Source: Purpureocillium takamizusanense
Taxonomy: Eukaryota > Ascomycota > Sordariomycetes > Hypocreales > Ophiocordycipitaceae
Direction: 5' to 3'
NCBI RefSeq assembly: GCF_022605165.1
Contig: NC_063068.1
Span: forward strand, 2,418,001 to 2,482,000
DNA length: 64,000 bases
Made by a program: the position numbers and the translations under genes. Shown one piece after another: positions 21,629 through 34,653 of this stretch (position 1 is its first letter; every line of letters begins with the position of its first letter). The notes beneath the pieces were generated by a model that saw nothing but the letters and a program-made list of their open reading frames with translations, searched no databases and was not told the DNA's origin.

Positions 21629-24123
21629 GGCTGTGACTATGTGGACAGGTGGGCGGTGGCCAGGTGTAATCAAGGGGTACAATGTCACCGGGCGGGGTTG
21701 CGATGACACGTATAGATGGGGGTAATGTGCTGAGCTGGCACGTCTACACAAGAGCAAGAACAAGCAGTATCAATTGATCCCGTCTTGAGGCCTGCTCTAC
21801 CGTGTCGGATAGTAGTTGTTTGGTGTATTTTGCGATGTGGATGAAAGAAACAGGATGTCAATGTCATCCGCCTGGGGGCCAAGGAGGGGCAGGGCGTACG
21901 TTATATGTACGAAGTACGAGGACATGTGCCGGACACACACATGTGTACCCGAGGGATGCAAGTCAGACAGACCCCGTGTGCGATGCCATGCCATGCATGC
22001 TTGCTACCCAAGCCCGAGCACAAACACGCTGCGTGCCGGCGTCCGGGGCTGAGGTCAGCCGGCGGTCGAGGCCCCGGGGTGAGGTGAGGGCCAATGATGG
22101 CGAGCCACGGCCGCATGATACGGGGCCGGCCGGAGCGCCCGATTGGATCGGCGGGCCATACAAGGCAACAGAATTCGATTCATCAACGGGGCTGGCTGCG
22201 GGCAAGACGCGCCGCTGGGCGCTGGGCGCTGCTTGGCCAGCCAGCCAGCCTAGCCAGCCTAGCCAGCAGCACATTGGCGTTGCTTGGGGCCGCGTTTCCC
22301 CACGCCGTGGGTCGCCAGGCCCAATCCCCCCCTTGGGGTCCCTCGCTGGAGAGACTGGGGGATCCCATCCTGCCAAGCTGTTCAGATGACTGCCCGTTCG
22401 ACGCCCAGCCAGTGAGGCCGACGCACACGCGGCCGGTGACTCAAGGCTCTAGTGCGACTTTGTTGGAGCTTGGCCTGCTTGGCGACCGTTGACGATTGGG
22501 GATTCGACGATGCCGGGTCGGCGGCGGCCGCGATCGCGGACTTCTTCTAGAAGACGGCATGACGGGGCCTTGCATTGCTGTATCTTCACCGGTGACAGTT
22601 ACCAACGGTAGTGAATCACGCTCACCATGACGACACCCTGTCAATCTGTCGATGTCGATCCATCCGATTTGTGGGAAGTTCGCATGTTGCCCAGAGTGTG
22701 ATTAGCCACCGGTCTGATGTGCGCCATGAGTTTAAGTGTCGGCCCTGCTGGACGCCCCGTGCTGCTGGCTGGGACATGCTGTGTGTTTGCTTGCCCGCAA
22801 CCAGATTTCTCGCATTCGGCGAGTAAAGGGACGCACTAATCGGCTTATTCTTGGTGAATGGAAAAGTAATGATTACCAGCCGAGATGATACGCATGCGTG
22901 GCTTCTGGAGCTGGCGGCAGTGGGTTTCACTTGACGCAGTGGGAAGGAAGTAAGACAGTGGAAGACTCATGTCTGGTTGTATATGCCTGAGGCACCAAGG
23001 CACCAAGCCCCCCCCCCCCTTCCATCCGTCGCCGCCGGCCCGAGTCTCGCAGTGGGACGAACGGCGCTGCCGCCTCAACGTCCATCAGCCCTACCGAGGA
23101 GCTTGGACTTGAGCCGCAAGGCATGGCGTCATGTCGTGGTAGCTCCCGAGCTTTTGGAAAATCCGGGGTATCTAAAACTCGACCAGGACCGTCGGGAGAC
23201 GTCGACTGTACTGAGAATTGAGACGTCGCACGCGCTGCGATGGGCCTGTGATGCATGCCGCGGGCGCCGTGACGCCTCTGCAGCTGGTTTGATGCACTTT
23301 TGGGAGCCATCCGGCGTCGTTGTGGACGTTTCGTCGTGTTCCTGACGTTGTCGAGTTTCTCGAGGTCATTCAAAATGAGTTTTGCTGCCCCTGCCTCCGC
23401 CTCGCCGGGTTGCCGCTTTTTAGTGGTGCTCTGCGACGTTTTGCAGTGGAAATGAGCGCTGGGGCCACCGCGGCCCACACTGAGGCGCTCTGAGCGAACC
23501 CACTTTTACCACCTGCACGTGAAGCAGCCCACCAATGGCATCGCCCTGACCGGCAGCACAGGTACCAAAGTACCCTCACCCTCGCACCCGCGACGCCGAC
23601 ACGCGCATCGCACGCCTGTCGCTCCTCGACTCTCCCGTCCACCTCAGCTCTCCCTCGAAACCCCCTCCCCCCCCAGCATCGCGACAACCATCGCTGGCCA
23701 CCCACATCTCATACGGCTCGCTGGGCAGGGCACACGTTGCCTCAGTACGTCCTCTGCGTGTCGCCCCGCGCGACAACATCGCAGGTTCACGGCCAACCAG
23801 CCGGCCGCGCCGCCCTGCGACTGCTGTCGGACTATTCACCCTTTTGGCTCGTCATTGTTCATCCACCAGCGCCATTGAAATTTTGTTCTATTCATCTCGC
23901 TCGAGGCATACCCGCATTCACAAACACACCCCGGCCTGCAGCATACAGTTCCAGACCTCCCACGCATGGTGTGAACCACATATCCCTCAACGTCAATTCC
24001 GCATCGCCCGTGACTCCGATTCGTCCACCCAGCATAACCACCACCCAGCAGCCGCAGTGGAAGCCGACAACATCACGTACCTGATACACTGAGAGATTTT
24101 GTCACTTCTAGCGTTGGAACGCG
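21629..24123. other. Intergenic region upstream of the small protein and of the Yta7-type gene
   Basis: The region between these divergent genes shows no supported gene. Features are local gccagcctagccagc repeats near 22235-22275, a 12-C run near 23008-23019 and a C/T-rich stretch from about 23560 to 24110 that is the likely 5' leader and core promoter of the AAA-bromodomain gene. A 183-codon minus-strand frame (22927-23478) has no recognisable domain. Confidence 0.55.
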
Positions 24124-27100
24124 ATGGGCAGCAAGCGGAAGAGGGTGCTGGAGGACTTCGATCCAAACAAGTCCGACTCGGAGGACGAAAATTTCGACCC
24201 AAGCGAGCAGCGGCCTCAGCGCAGCTCCAAAAAAGCTCGGCCGTCTCGCGGATCTCGTCTTGGCCGCAAGCGGAGCCACCGCTACCGGGGTTCCGATATT
24301 GACGAGGACGACGACGAAGAGCTTTCCGACAGCCAAGAAGAAGGCTCCTTTGTCGACGACGACGAGGAGGACGAGAAAGACGCCCCCGTCAACGCCGCCG
24401 GTCGCCGCACCCGGAAGGCCGCTAGAACCTTTCACAATTATAAGGAGAGCAGCGACGGCGAGGACGAGGACGCCGAGGTTATCAAGGACGACGAAGACGA
24501 GGCCCCGGAAGACGAGCTTGCGGCAGAAGAAGAGGCTGAGGAACCCGAGGAGCCCCAACCCAAGGAGGAGCTTCACGAAGCCACCTCGCGAAGGCTCGTC
24601 AAGCTTCGAGTCCCAAAGACCGCGACCATGCCTACCACGCGCCGGTCAACGCGCGCGAGCACTGCTGACACAGATGAGTTCGTCGAGCTTTCCAACTCGG
24701 GCCGCCATGCCGTCGCCTCCCGCGATTCGCGTAGTAGAAGCCCCGAGGCCTACACTCGCACTCGCAGATCGTCACGCGCCATGAAAGGCCTTAAGTCCGC
24801 CCCTGAGCCGATAGAGCCGATTCAGGAAGCGACGCAGGAGAGCAGCGCTCCTCAAGTGGATGACGCGGACCAACCCGACGAACTTTCCCAGGATGCCGAG
24901 ATACACGAAGGCAAGGCGGCCGATACGGAGATGCAGGATATCGGTGCTGGGGACAAGGATCAGGAAGAACCAAAGGAGGAAGTGGAAGCGACGGAGACAG
25001 GAGCTGGCGATGACGACGATGACGACGATGTCCCTGTTACCCGTAGGACCCGCGCGTCTCGTGCTGCAGCCTCTGTCCCCGAAGAAGGACAATCCGACGC
25101 GGACCCCAACACGACGTCGCGCCGACTGACTCGCGGCTCGCGGACCAAGAAGTCGACTCAGGAACCTAGCAGTGACTTTGAGCCTGGCGAGGAGTCCGAG
25201 GATGCGGAGATGTCGGGTAGCGACAAAGCGAAGAACCAAGAAGATGACAGTCCCACGCCTCGAGGTCGCTCCAACCGTCGAGCGGGTCGCGTGTCGCGCC
25301 GTGGCGACGACTCTGCAGACGAAGAGCCCGACTTTGATCTCGACGAACTCAATGAGGAAGCACGAGAGCTACGCCAGTCCTCTCGTCCTAGGCGCCGTCG
25401 GCGCGAGTCCCCCATTGCGTATCAAGAGCACTCAAGGCGGTCTCGAGCCAAGGTGAACTACTACATGCCGCCGCTCACAGCTGTCAACATTGAGGAGGAG
25501 GAGATACAGGATCCGGCGCCGACTCCATCTCGCTCTCGCCGCGCTAGAGGAGGCGGCGGTGGCGGCTGGGATCGGAACCTGAACACGACCTACGGCCCCT
25601 TTGGAGGCGGCGGCGGCGGCGGCTCCCTTTTGGGCGGACCATGGGGCACAGGCGCTGCTGGAGGCGCCGACTCCGACAGCAGCGACGATGAGATGGTCCA
25701 TCGATCGAGCGTGGCTGGCAACGTTGGAATGACGCCCACCTCTGCCGCCCCTGGCGGACTATTGCCTGGCGGTCAGGGACTCGCTGCCGAAGCCGTTGGC
25801 GCCACCCCTAATGTCGGTAAAATCAAGGATCGCAAGGCTCTGGCAGATGCCGACCCTCTCGGCGTGGACTTGAACGTCGACTTCAGCAAGGTCGGTGGCC
25901 TTCAGGGTCACATCGACCAGCTCAAGGAGATGGTTCAACTGCCACTCCTGTACCCCGAGCTCTTTGCCAAGTTCCACGTCACGCCCCCTCGCGGTGTCTT
26001 GTTCCACGGCCCTCCTGGAACTGGTAAAACGCTTCTCGCCCGTGCGCTTGCCAATTCGGTGGGCTCCGGAGGGCGAAAGATCTCGTTCTACATGCGCAAG
26101 GGAGCAGATGCGCTGAGCAAGTGGGTGGGTGAGGCCGAGAAGCAATTACGGCTTCTCTTTGAAGAGGCCCGAAAGACGCAGCCCAGCATCATCTTCTTTG
26201 ATGAGATCGACGGCCTGGCACCAGTTCGATCTAGCAAGCAAGAGCAAATCCACGCCTCGATCGTCTCCACCCTGCTTGCGCTGATGGACGGCATGGATGG
26301 TCGCGGCCAGGTCATCGTGATTGGCGCTACAAACCGACCAGATAACATCGACCCTGCCCTTCGCCGGCCGGGGCGCTTTGACCGAGAGTTTTACTTTCCG
26401 CTGCCCGACATTGAAGGCCGTCGAGCAATCCTCGATATCCACACGCAGGATTGGGGCCTATCTGACCAGTTCAAGGCCTCTCTTGCGGAGAAGACCAAGG
26501 GGTACGGGGGTGCCGACTTGAGGGCGCTATGCACGGAGGCGGCTCTCAACTCCATCCAGCGCACGTACCCGCAAATTTACTCGTCCCGCGAGAAGCTCAT
26601 CGTTGACCCGGACAAGATCACCGTCCACGCGTCCGACTTCATGATGTCCATTAAGAAGCTAATTCCCTCGTCGGAGCGGTCTGCCACGTCTGGCGCCCAG
26701 CCGCTGCCAAGATCCGTCGAGCCCTTGCTTCGTGCCCAGTTCGCCGAGGCCAAGCGCGTCTTGGACCACTTGCTTCCCCGCAAGAAGAAGCTGACTGCCT
26801 TGGAAGAGGCGATGTACGAACAGTATCAGGACGACGACCATGGATTCGGCCGCGAGGTCATGCAGCAAGAGTTTGAGCGGTCGCGAGTTTTCCGACCCAG
26901 GTTCCTCATCTATGGAGTCCACGGCATGGGCCAGAGTTACGTTTCGTCGGCCATTCTTCACTACTTCGAAGGCCTTCACGTACAGAACTTTGATCTGCCG
27001 AGTTTGTTGGCAGATGGAAGGGTGCGTAACTCCTGTTCGATGCCAAAGATTGATGCTAACGTTCGTGCGCAGCCAATGGAGCAGGTGATTGTTGGTCTCT

Positions 27101-29103
27101 TCACCGAGGTTCGCCGGCACAAGCCGAGCGTCATTTACATCCCCAACATTGACGCCTGGTATGCGACCTTGAATGGTACCGTGGCGTACATCACCTTCCA
27201 AACAATGCTCAAGTCGATCCAACCCACGGATCCAGTCTTATTGTTGGCGACCGCGGAGTGCGAGAAAGGGGGGCTATCGGCCGAGCTTGTACGTGACTTT
27301 TTCGGATACGCTCGCAAGAACAAAATGGAGATTGGCCGTCCAGAGAGGGTATGTGTGCATCGAGACCCCCTTTGTCTTGGGCGACAATGCTGACCCGTGC
27401 AGTCTTATCGAATGGAATACTTTTCCACGACCCTTGAGTACGTCAAGAAGAAGCCAGCAGAGTTCCCAGATCCGGAGAATCGCAAGAAGAGGGTCTTGGA
27501 GGAACTGCCAATCGCTCCCACCATTCAAAGCAGGCCGCCTACCAAGGCAGACATGAAGGCCGCGCAGAAGAGGGACCACCAGCTGCTGAACGGCCTCAAG
27601 ATCCAGCTGCAGCCGATCATGGATCAGATCAACCGGCGGTACAAGAAGTTCCGACAGCCGGTCATCCCCCAAGCGCAGATTGAGTACCTCTTCGCCGAGT
27701 CGGACCCCAATTTTGTGCGGCCAGACATCGCGGGCAGCGAAGTCCGACCTTTCGAGATCGTCAAGGATAAGCATGGCAACGACGTGCTGCGCGACACGGC
27801 CACAGGCAAATGCTACTACAACTTGGAGACGACAACCATCGAGGAGCGCCTGTCCAACGGCTTTTACGCGCGACCCAAGGACTTTTTGTTCGACATCAAG
27901 GCCCTTGCCAAGGACGCCAGAAACATCGGGGATAAGGAGCGCACGCTCAAGGCAAACGAACTTCTCAGCAATGTGGAGGTGGACGTGGCCAGCATCGAGA
28001 CCAGCACAGCGCATATCGACTGGGAAGGGCTGTATCAACGCCAGCTGCAGCGCGCGAAGCTCGCAGCAGAGCGAGAACGCAAGCGGGCAATGATGCAGAC
28101 GATCACTGACAGGTTCCAGTCGGAACAGGCGGCTGGCAACGACAGCGACTCGCAGGGCCCAGTGACGCTTGGCGAAGCAGTCCCCGGGGCGCGGACCATG
28201 GCCCGATTCCAGCTACGTAGCCCGCTATCGAACGGCCACGGCTTGTCCGTCGAGCAGGCCCAGGAGTCGCATGCGCTGAGCAATGGTACATCCAACCAGA
28301 CGGACGGCCCGGCCGGGCCCAAGGACGTGGACGTGCAGATGAGTGGCGTGGAGGACACTCAGGATGCAACGCAGACACCGGCCATGGGCCCGCCGGCGAG
28401 GTCGGCGGACCAGTCTGTTGCGGCTCACACGGGAATGACTCAGATCTCGCAAAAGTCGGCCGTCACCTCGCTGCCCCCCGGCGTTTCCCCATCCGCCGTC
28501 ATCAATGAGGCATCAACGACTAAGACATCAGATCCGTCGACGCACCGGTCGTCCAACTGGAGCACCCAGCTCACGAACGGGACTCATGGCGACCGACGCA
28601 ATAGCGGCCATGACAACGAGGTCGACATCCCCGACACGCTGCCGTTGCCGGTCCAGAGCCAGGCTACATCAAGTGACGAGGTGTGGCCACACTCGCAGGC
28701 TCAGGGCATGGCGCGGGGCGACGTTGCTCCCAGCGTCACGGGATCATCTCAGTCGCAAGCTCGTCCAGCAGACTCAGGGTTCCGCATCGCAGGCACCCAT
28801 CCTCCTCCATCGCAGGACACACATGGCGAGGACTCCCACCTCGGGAACTCGGGCTCGTCGGCGTCCCAGCCGCTCGCTGTCGATGGGGCCGTCGAGAGCT
28901 TCCTGGTCGAGGTAACAGACGGCACGTCTGGCTGCACCATCGAGCAGCTTGAACAGATCAACCGGGAGCTCATGGACGAGATCTGGGGCAGCCGGCACGA
29001 GTGGAACCGCATGAAGGTGTTGGGGCGTGTGACGAGAGTGTTCAACGATACGATTGGCGAGATGGAGATTACGCAGGGCATGGACCCCCTGAGCCAGGAG
29101 TGA
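24124..29103 (+). CDS. YTA7: AAA ATPase with bromodomain, Yta7/Abo1/ATAD2 family
   Basis: Three exons: 24124-27021, 27073-27348 and 27403-29103, giving 1624 residues. The protein acts in the nucleus as a chromatin-bound hexameric ATPase that loads or evicts histones H3-H4 and limits nucleosome density. Order of parts: a long acidic/basic N-terminus with many Asp/Glu runs (residues 1-570), a Gly-rich linker, AAA1 with Walker A GPPGTGKT (about 629-636) and Walker B IIFFDEIDG, an arginine-finger region RRPGRFDRE, a degenerate AAA2 (HGMGQSYV, about 935) and a non-canonical bromodomain (about 1120-1250). A low-complexity tail follows, and then a short C-terminal helical segment (about 1575-1610). 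Intron 1 is only 51 nt with a TGCTAAC branch point; it interrupts AAA2 and has no stop codon. The length fits fungal family members. Confidence 0.95.
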
Positions 29104-29475
29104 GGGGGCCTCGAGTCGACGTGGAGCCCGGCCCGAAATTGTGACACAGTGCACAGGGGAGAGTCACGACGACGTGGCGAGACTTAGATAGGGCACGCGG
29201 AGCGGGTGTTTGGGGCGGTTTCTGTACGTACACTGCATTTGAAACCGGCGCGTGCGGTTGCGGGCTAGGGCTGGAGTTGAGGGTAGGACGAACGGATGGT
29301 TGTACGGGATGGGGACGAAGGCACCAGGATGTAAGAGCGGACGTATCACGCGAAGCCAGAGCCAGAGTCGGTACATATATTTCATTAGGTTGCTTTTGCA
29401 TACGCATTATACAAGGCGAACCAACAGATGAATGGGTTTAGTCTGGTGAGTGGTAGGTACTGTAGCCCCGGTATG
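29104..29475. terminator. Convergent 3' region of the Yta7-type and SDR genes
   Basis: 372 bases separate the two stop codons. An AT-richer stretch at 29370-29430 (tatatttcattaggttgctttt, then cattatac) is the likely place of cleavage and polyadenylation signals for the plus-strand gene. No other gene is seen. Confidence 0.45.
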
Positions 29476-30666
29476 CTACAGCCGCGACTTCTTGGTGCTG
29501 TCGTGGCGCTTGCCCTCGTCGTCCTGCTCGGCGACGGTCAGGTCGGGTAGCTTGGCGGGCATGATGCGGCGGGGGTTGGAGCCGGAGACGACGCTGTACT
29601 TTGCGAAGTCGGAGACGCCAGCGTGGTCGCGGAGAAAGTCCTCGTCGAGGAGCAGCTCGCCGTTGACGACGGAGGGCGGGGCGCGGAGGATGGCGAGGAT
29701 GGCGTCGGAGAAGATGGTGGCGCGGCGCAGGTCTTTGGCCTCGCTGGGGTCGGCCTTTGTGAACTGCGCCGTGGCAGCGGACTCGATGGCCTAGACGGAG
29801 TGTGTGTTAGCACGAGAGCGAAGTGTCATGTCTGTCACAGCAAGCTGTGGGTGTTAAGGGGGGGCAGGGGGGGAACGCACGACGGCGGGCCAGATGCTGG
29901 TAATGGCCATGCCGCTGGAGCGCTCGCCCTCGCGCAGCAGGTCCATGGCGAGGCCCTTTGTCAGGACGCTCATGCCGACCTTGCCCATGGCGTAGGCCGT
30001 CTTGCCACGGAAGAAGCGGCTGTAGATGGGCGGGCTGACGACGACGATGCGACCGCCGCCGACGACGCCGCCCGCGGCACCATCACCGCCGGGAAGGGAA
30101 GAGGGCACCGGGGCGCGGCGCAGGTGAGGGAGGGCGGCCTGAACGACGGCGTAGAGGCCCTCGGGGTTGACGCGCTGCATGAGCTGGAAGCGCTTGAGGG
30201 GCGTGTCGGCGACGGACGCCCAGAAGATGGCGCCCGAGTTGTAGACGAGGGCGTCGAGGCGGCCGTGGGCCTCGACGGTGCGGGCGACGAGGTCGTTGAC
30301 GCTCTGCTCGGAGCGCACGTCGACGGGGATGGCGGTCGCGACGCCGCCGGCTGCGGTGATTTCGCGGGCCACGGTAGTGATGGTGGAGGCGGGCGAGTTG
30401 GGGTTCGGAGGAAAGGGGTCGTCGTTGAGCTTGGAGGGGTCGCTGACGGTTTTGGCGGCGACGACGACTTTTGTTTTTGTATACCAGATATCAGCATGCG
30501 TCCCGTCGTCGATTTTTGGAGAGAGAGCCAAGAAGAGGCAGAGAGAGATACCTGCGTAGCCATTCTTTGCGAGGTCAATGGCGACCTGGCGGCCGATGCC
30601 GCGGGAGGCGCCGACGACGAGGGCGACGGGCTGCTGCTGCTGCCGCCGAGACGACGCGGGGGCCAT
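29476..30666 (-). CDS. Short-chain dehydrogenase/reductase, HSDL2-like, C-terminal PTS1
   Basis: Three exons: 30552-30666, 29881-30467 and 29476-29790, giving 338 residues. The first intron (84 nt) interrupts the Rossmann fold and its removal joins KNGYA to VVVAAKTVSD. Cofactor motif GASRGIG lies at 19-25, the NSGA motif (NNAG equivalent) near 115-118, Ser183, and the catalytic Tyr197-x3-Lys201. The stretches VVVAAKT, TPLKRFQLMQRVN and SPPIYS match hydroxysteroid dehydrogenase-like protein 2, but the C-terminal SCP2 sterol-carrier domain of animal HSDL2 is absent. The last residues are KKSRL, fitting the PTS1 consensus, so peroxisomal import is predicted. Substrate is unknown; fatty-acyl or steroid-like carbonyls are possible. 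It lies divergent to a GST kappa gene that also ends in a PTS1-like tripeptide. Confidence 0.9.
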
Positions 30667-32016
30667 GGTTGCGTTGAGGGAGGGAGGGAGGGATCAATCA
30701 ATCACTTTGCGGATGCCGAAAGCACTACGGACGCGGGAGGCCGGTAGGTTGTATTTAAAACATATGTCTTGTCGTGCAGGATTGGTATGACATGGTGGTG
30801 AAGGCGGTGGCGGGTGGGTGTGCATGACGGGGAGTGAGGTGAGGTGAGGTGAGGCTCCAGTGATGTCCGGGGAAGGTACCAGTTCGGACGGCGTTGTATG
30901 AGTTTCCCATCCCGGCGGACGGCAGCGGCGGCGGGGCCCCGGGCATGTGCGGGCGGGGCGGGCGGCGTTTCAATCCGCGGGAGAGTAGCGGGGGAAGGCG
31001 CCCCACTGCCTCGGCCTGGGGGGTTGGCGCCTTTAATAATGGTGGTGGTACGTAGTCTGTAGTGATGGCGGAGAGGGTGCAGTGGCTTCAGTGCTATGGC
31101 TAGGTGGACGTGGAAAGACCGCCGGGCGCTTGCACGGTCAGGGTGCTTCTCCCGCAACCATTCGAAGCTAACGGTGCATGCATCGAGACGGGGGACCAAG
31201 GAGAATATGTATCAAGTACCAACTTACTTCGCAGAGGCCCTTTCGGAGGGCCGCGACCACCTACGCGTTATTAGGTATACGAACGAGCAGATGGCAATAT
31301 CGTCATCACCGCCTGTTTATCGGCAAGACCTATATACTGTATTCGTACATACGCGTGGTGGACTGAAATGGGCCTGCATGCTAACTTACCTTTTATACGA
31401 CAGCTGATGTAAGGAACAGCGAGCCCCCCCAAGTGCGCGCCTTTGCTGGAGTGAAGCTCCTTGCACGGAATCGGCATGCAAGCGCAACAATACATAGGAT
31501 GGATGGCCTGCGTCTGCAATGCTTGCCTGGTGGGGTCGTATAGGTGGTACGTGTGACGGCATGGAAGCCCCCCCCCATTCTTCAGGGGTTCGATTACTGA
31601 ACCTGCAGCAGCAAGTCGCAGCGGAAGCAACCCAGCAGCCTCGGCTCAGACCTACACCAGACCCGGACCCCACAATGGATCGCCGACCACTGTGCTGCAG
31701 GCAGCGGAACGGATTCCATACATACATACATACCTAACTAAGTTAACTTTGTACTTGCGGGATGGAGATGCCGCCTGTCGCGACCCCATAAACGTTAGGA
31801 CCTACTCTCTGTCGTCACCAATCCCTCTCAAAACCTCCGTGGACGGAGGAGTCTGGGCAAGGTCGCCGCATCCCACACACACACACTCCCCCTCAACGAA
31901 CCCCGATTTCTCCTTGACCTGCTTCTACTGTCCCGCGGTCACGCAATCCGAGCCTCCTCGTCGCAATTCCCCGGAAAGCAGCAAAGACACCGACTACGCT
32001 TGTTGGGTTAGCCATC
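30667..32016. promoter_or_regulatory. Shared upstream region of the SDR and GST kappa genes
   Basis: About 1.35 kb between two divergent starts. It includes a run of gtgag repeats at 30836-30852, a C-rich run near 31565-31575 and AT-richer stretches at 31200-31340 and 31710-31760. No gene is supported. If the two genes are co-regulated, common sites (for example fatty-acid-responsive CCTCGG/CCGAGG boxes) would be expected here; a cctcgg occurs near 31010 and another near 31637. Confidence 0.4.
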
Positions 32017-33080
32017 ATGGGTGGCGGGCGCATCGACTGCTATCTCGACATAGGTCTGTCTTGGGCCCCCCCCTCCCTCCCCTGTTGATGCTCCTGGAGG
32101 CCGGAGGGACATCGGATGAGGTATGCGCGTGTCAAGATGGAAGCGCTGCTGACGCGCCACAGCCTCCCTCTTTAGCTATGTCGCCTTTGTCGACCTCATC
32201 GGCAACCTCGACACGCTCGCCGCACATGGGGTAAAGGTCGAGTGAGTTCACGCCCTTCGTTGCCTTCTCTCCTCTGACCCCATCTCTTGCTTACCGCCCA
32301 ACCAGGTTCCACCCCGTCTTCCTGGGCGGCATCATGCAGGCCTCGGGTACGTAAGAGAGGCAACGAGAACCTCTGTACCTCTCTCTGTTGAGCCCTTGTT
32401 GGCATCATTTTGACTCATCACACACGGGCAGGGAACCGGCCGCCGTGGATGCTCCCGGCCAAGGCCAAGTACCTCTCGCACGACTCGCGCCGCGCCATGG
32501 CCGCGCGCGGCATCACCGACTGGGCCTCGCCCCCGAACCTCATGGAGCTCGCCCGCACCCAGTCGCCCCTGCGCGCCCTCCACTACATCAAGGCCAACTT
32601 CCCGCCCGCCGCCCTGCACGCCACCCTCGCCGCCCTGTTCCGCCGCTTCTGGGCCCCGCCGCACGCAAACTTCACCGACGACGCCGTCCTCGCCGCCACC
32701 CTGGCCGAGGTCGTCGTCGTCGACGATGGCGGCGGCAACAACAACAACCCCCAGGACCGGAGGAGGTTCTTCTCGGACGAGCAGGTGCGGGCCATCATGG
32801 CCGCTAGAGACGGCATGAAGGACTCCCTCAAGGAGGAGACGGGCAGGGCCCTCGAGCTGGGTGCCTTTGGCGCCCCTTGGATCTGGGTCACCAACGAGGC
32901 CGGCAAGGCGGAGCCCTTTTTCGGCAGCGATCGGTACGTGTCGACTCCTCCTCCTCCTCCTCCTCCTCCTCCTGCTCTTAGAACTTGCTGACTTGGGAGT
33001 ATAGTTTTGCACAGATTTACAAGCACCTTGGCATTGCGTATCAAGACGTGAAGATTCTGGATCCGGGAGCCAAGCTGTGA
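32017..33080 (+). CDS. Kappa-class glutathione S-transferase (DsbA-like thioredoxin fold), C-terminal PTS1-like AKL
   Basis: Five exons: 32017-32053, 32163-32241, 32306-32346, 32432-32933 and 33005-33080, giving 244 residues; every junction keeps frame. Family landmarks: the N-terminal strand RIDCYLDIAS with the catalytic-type Ser14, SYVAF, the FHPVFLGGIM motif, GNRPPW, then the helical insertion domain and the cis-Pro loop LGAFGAPWIWV, followed by FFGSDR near the end. These fit GST kappa / 2-hydroxychromene-2-carboxylate isomerase proteins, which bind glutathione in a thioredoxin-like fold and act in mitochondria or peroxisomes. The C-terminus DPGAKL fits the [SAC][KRH][LM] PTS1 pattern. A Gly/Asn linker around residue 152 is a low-complexity insertion. 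Confidence 0.93.
32945..32973 (+). repeat. (CTC)n microsatellite in intron 4 of the GST kappa gene
   Basis: About nine CTC units lie just after the GTACGT donor in the 71-nt intron. Confidence 0.9.
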
Positions 33081-33537
33081 GGGGATCCCGCCATCGATGG
33101 AACTTGGAAGCGTGCATGGCAAAAATCTAGCTCTTGTAAATTGACCGCCATATGAACAGATAGGATACATGGTTTCAACTGTCATGTAGAATAGGAGTTA
33201 CAAAATCGCTTCATGTGCTGGGAAAGTAAAGTACGCGGCGGGCAATCCTGTTCGTTGTTGTTCGTATGACGGGTGTGAAACGCCACGCCCACCACCACTC
33301 ACCCACCATCCCCACCACTCGTGCCACACTCACACAGTCACACCTCACCTCAAGATATTTATGAACGTCGTACGTACTTCAATACCACCACCGCCACCAC
33401 TACCGCCCGTCACGTTCCGCCACCACACCTCACGGCAACACCAACATCCATCCATTCATTAATTCATTCGTTCATTGATTCTTCCATCATTCATTCAAGC
33501 CGCGTCCCCATCCCCACCCCCCCCTCTTCCGCCCGCC
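33081..33537. other. Intergenic region, GST kappa 3' UTR and DHFR promoter
   Basis: Two plus-strand genes are separated by 457 bases. The second half is C/T/A-rich with catcca/cattcattcatt runs (33450-33500) typical of a fungal 5' leader just upstream of the DHFR ATG. No gene is seen. Confidence 0.5.
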
Positions 33538-34400
<863 letters not shown>

Positions 34401-34653
34401 GAAAAGCGCGGGGGAGAGGCCGGCGGTAAAGAAGCACGAACTCGGGATTTGTATGTGTGTGGATAGACAGGGGCACCCTATTCTGGTGTCCCAAAGTTGG
34501 CATCGACTGGCCCAAGATTTACAAAGTGATATAGCATCCAATGCTTCTCATGACACCCCATTTTCGTTGACAATGTTACATTTCGCTCCCTCCCCTCCCT
34601 TCCTTTTTCGGATTATGCAAGGCGACAATGTTTTATGTTCACAAGTAGCCAGT

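Noticed and set aside
22927..23478. 183-codon minus-strand frame between the small protein and the Yta7-type gene
   Set aside because: No domain and no splice support. Its start lies in C/T-rich leader sequence of the neighbouring gene.
29623..30747. A 374-codon plus-strand frame opposite the SDR
   Set aside because: Asp/Gly/Ala/Val-rich antisense shadow of the dehydrogenase, with no motifs.
31600..31620. GGTTCGATTAC resembling a tRNA B box
   Set aside because: T-stem bases do not pair and no acceptor stem is found.
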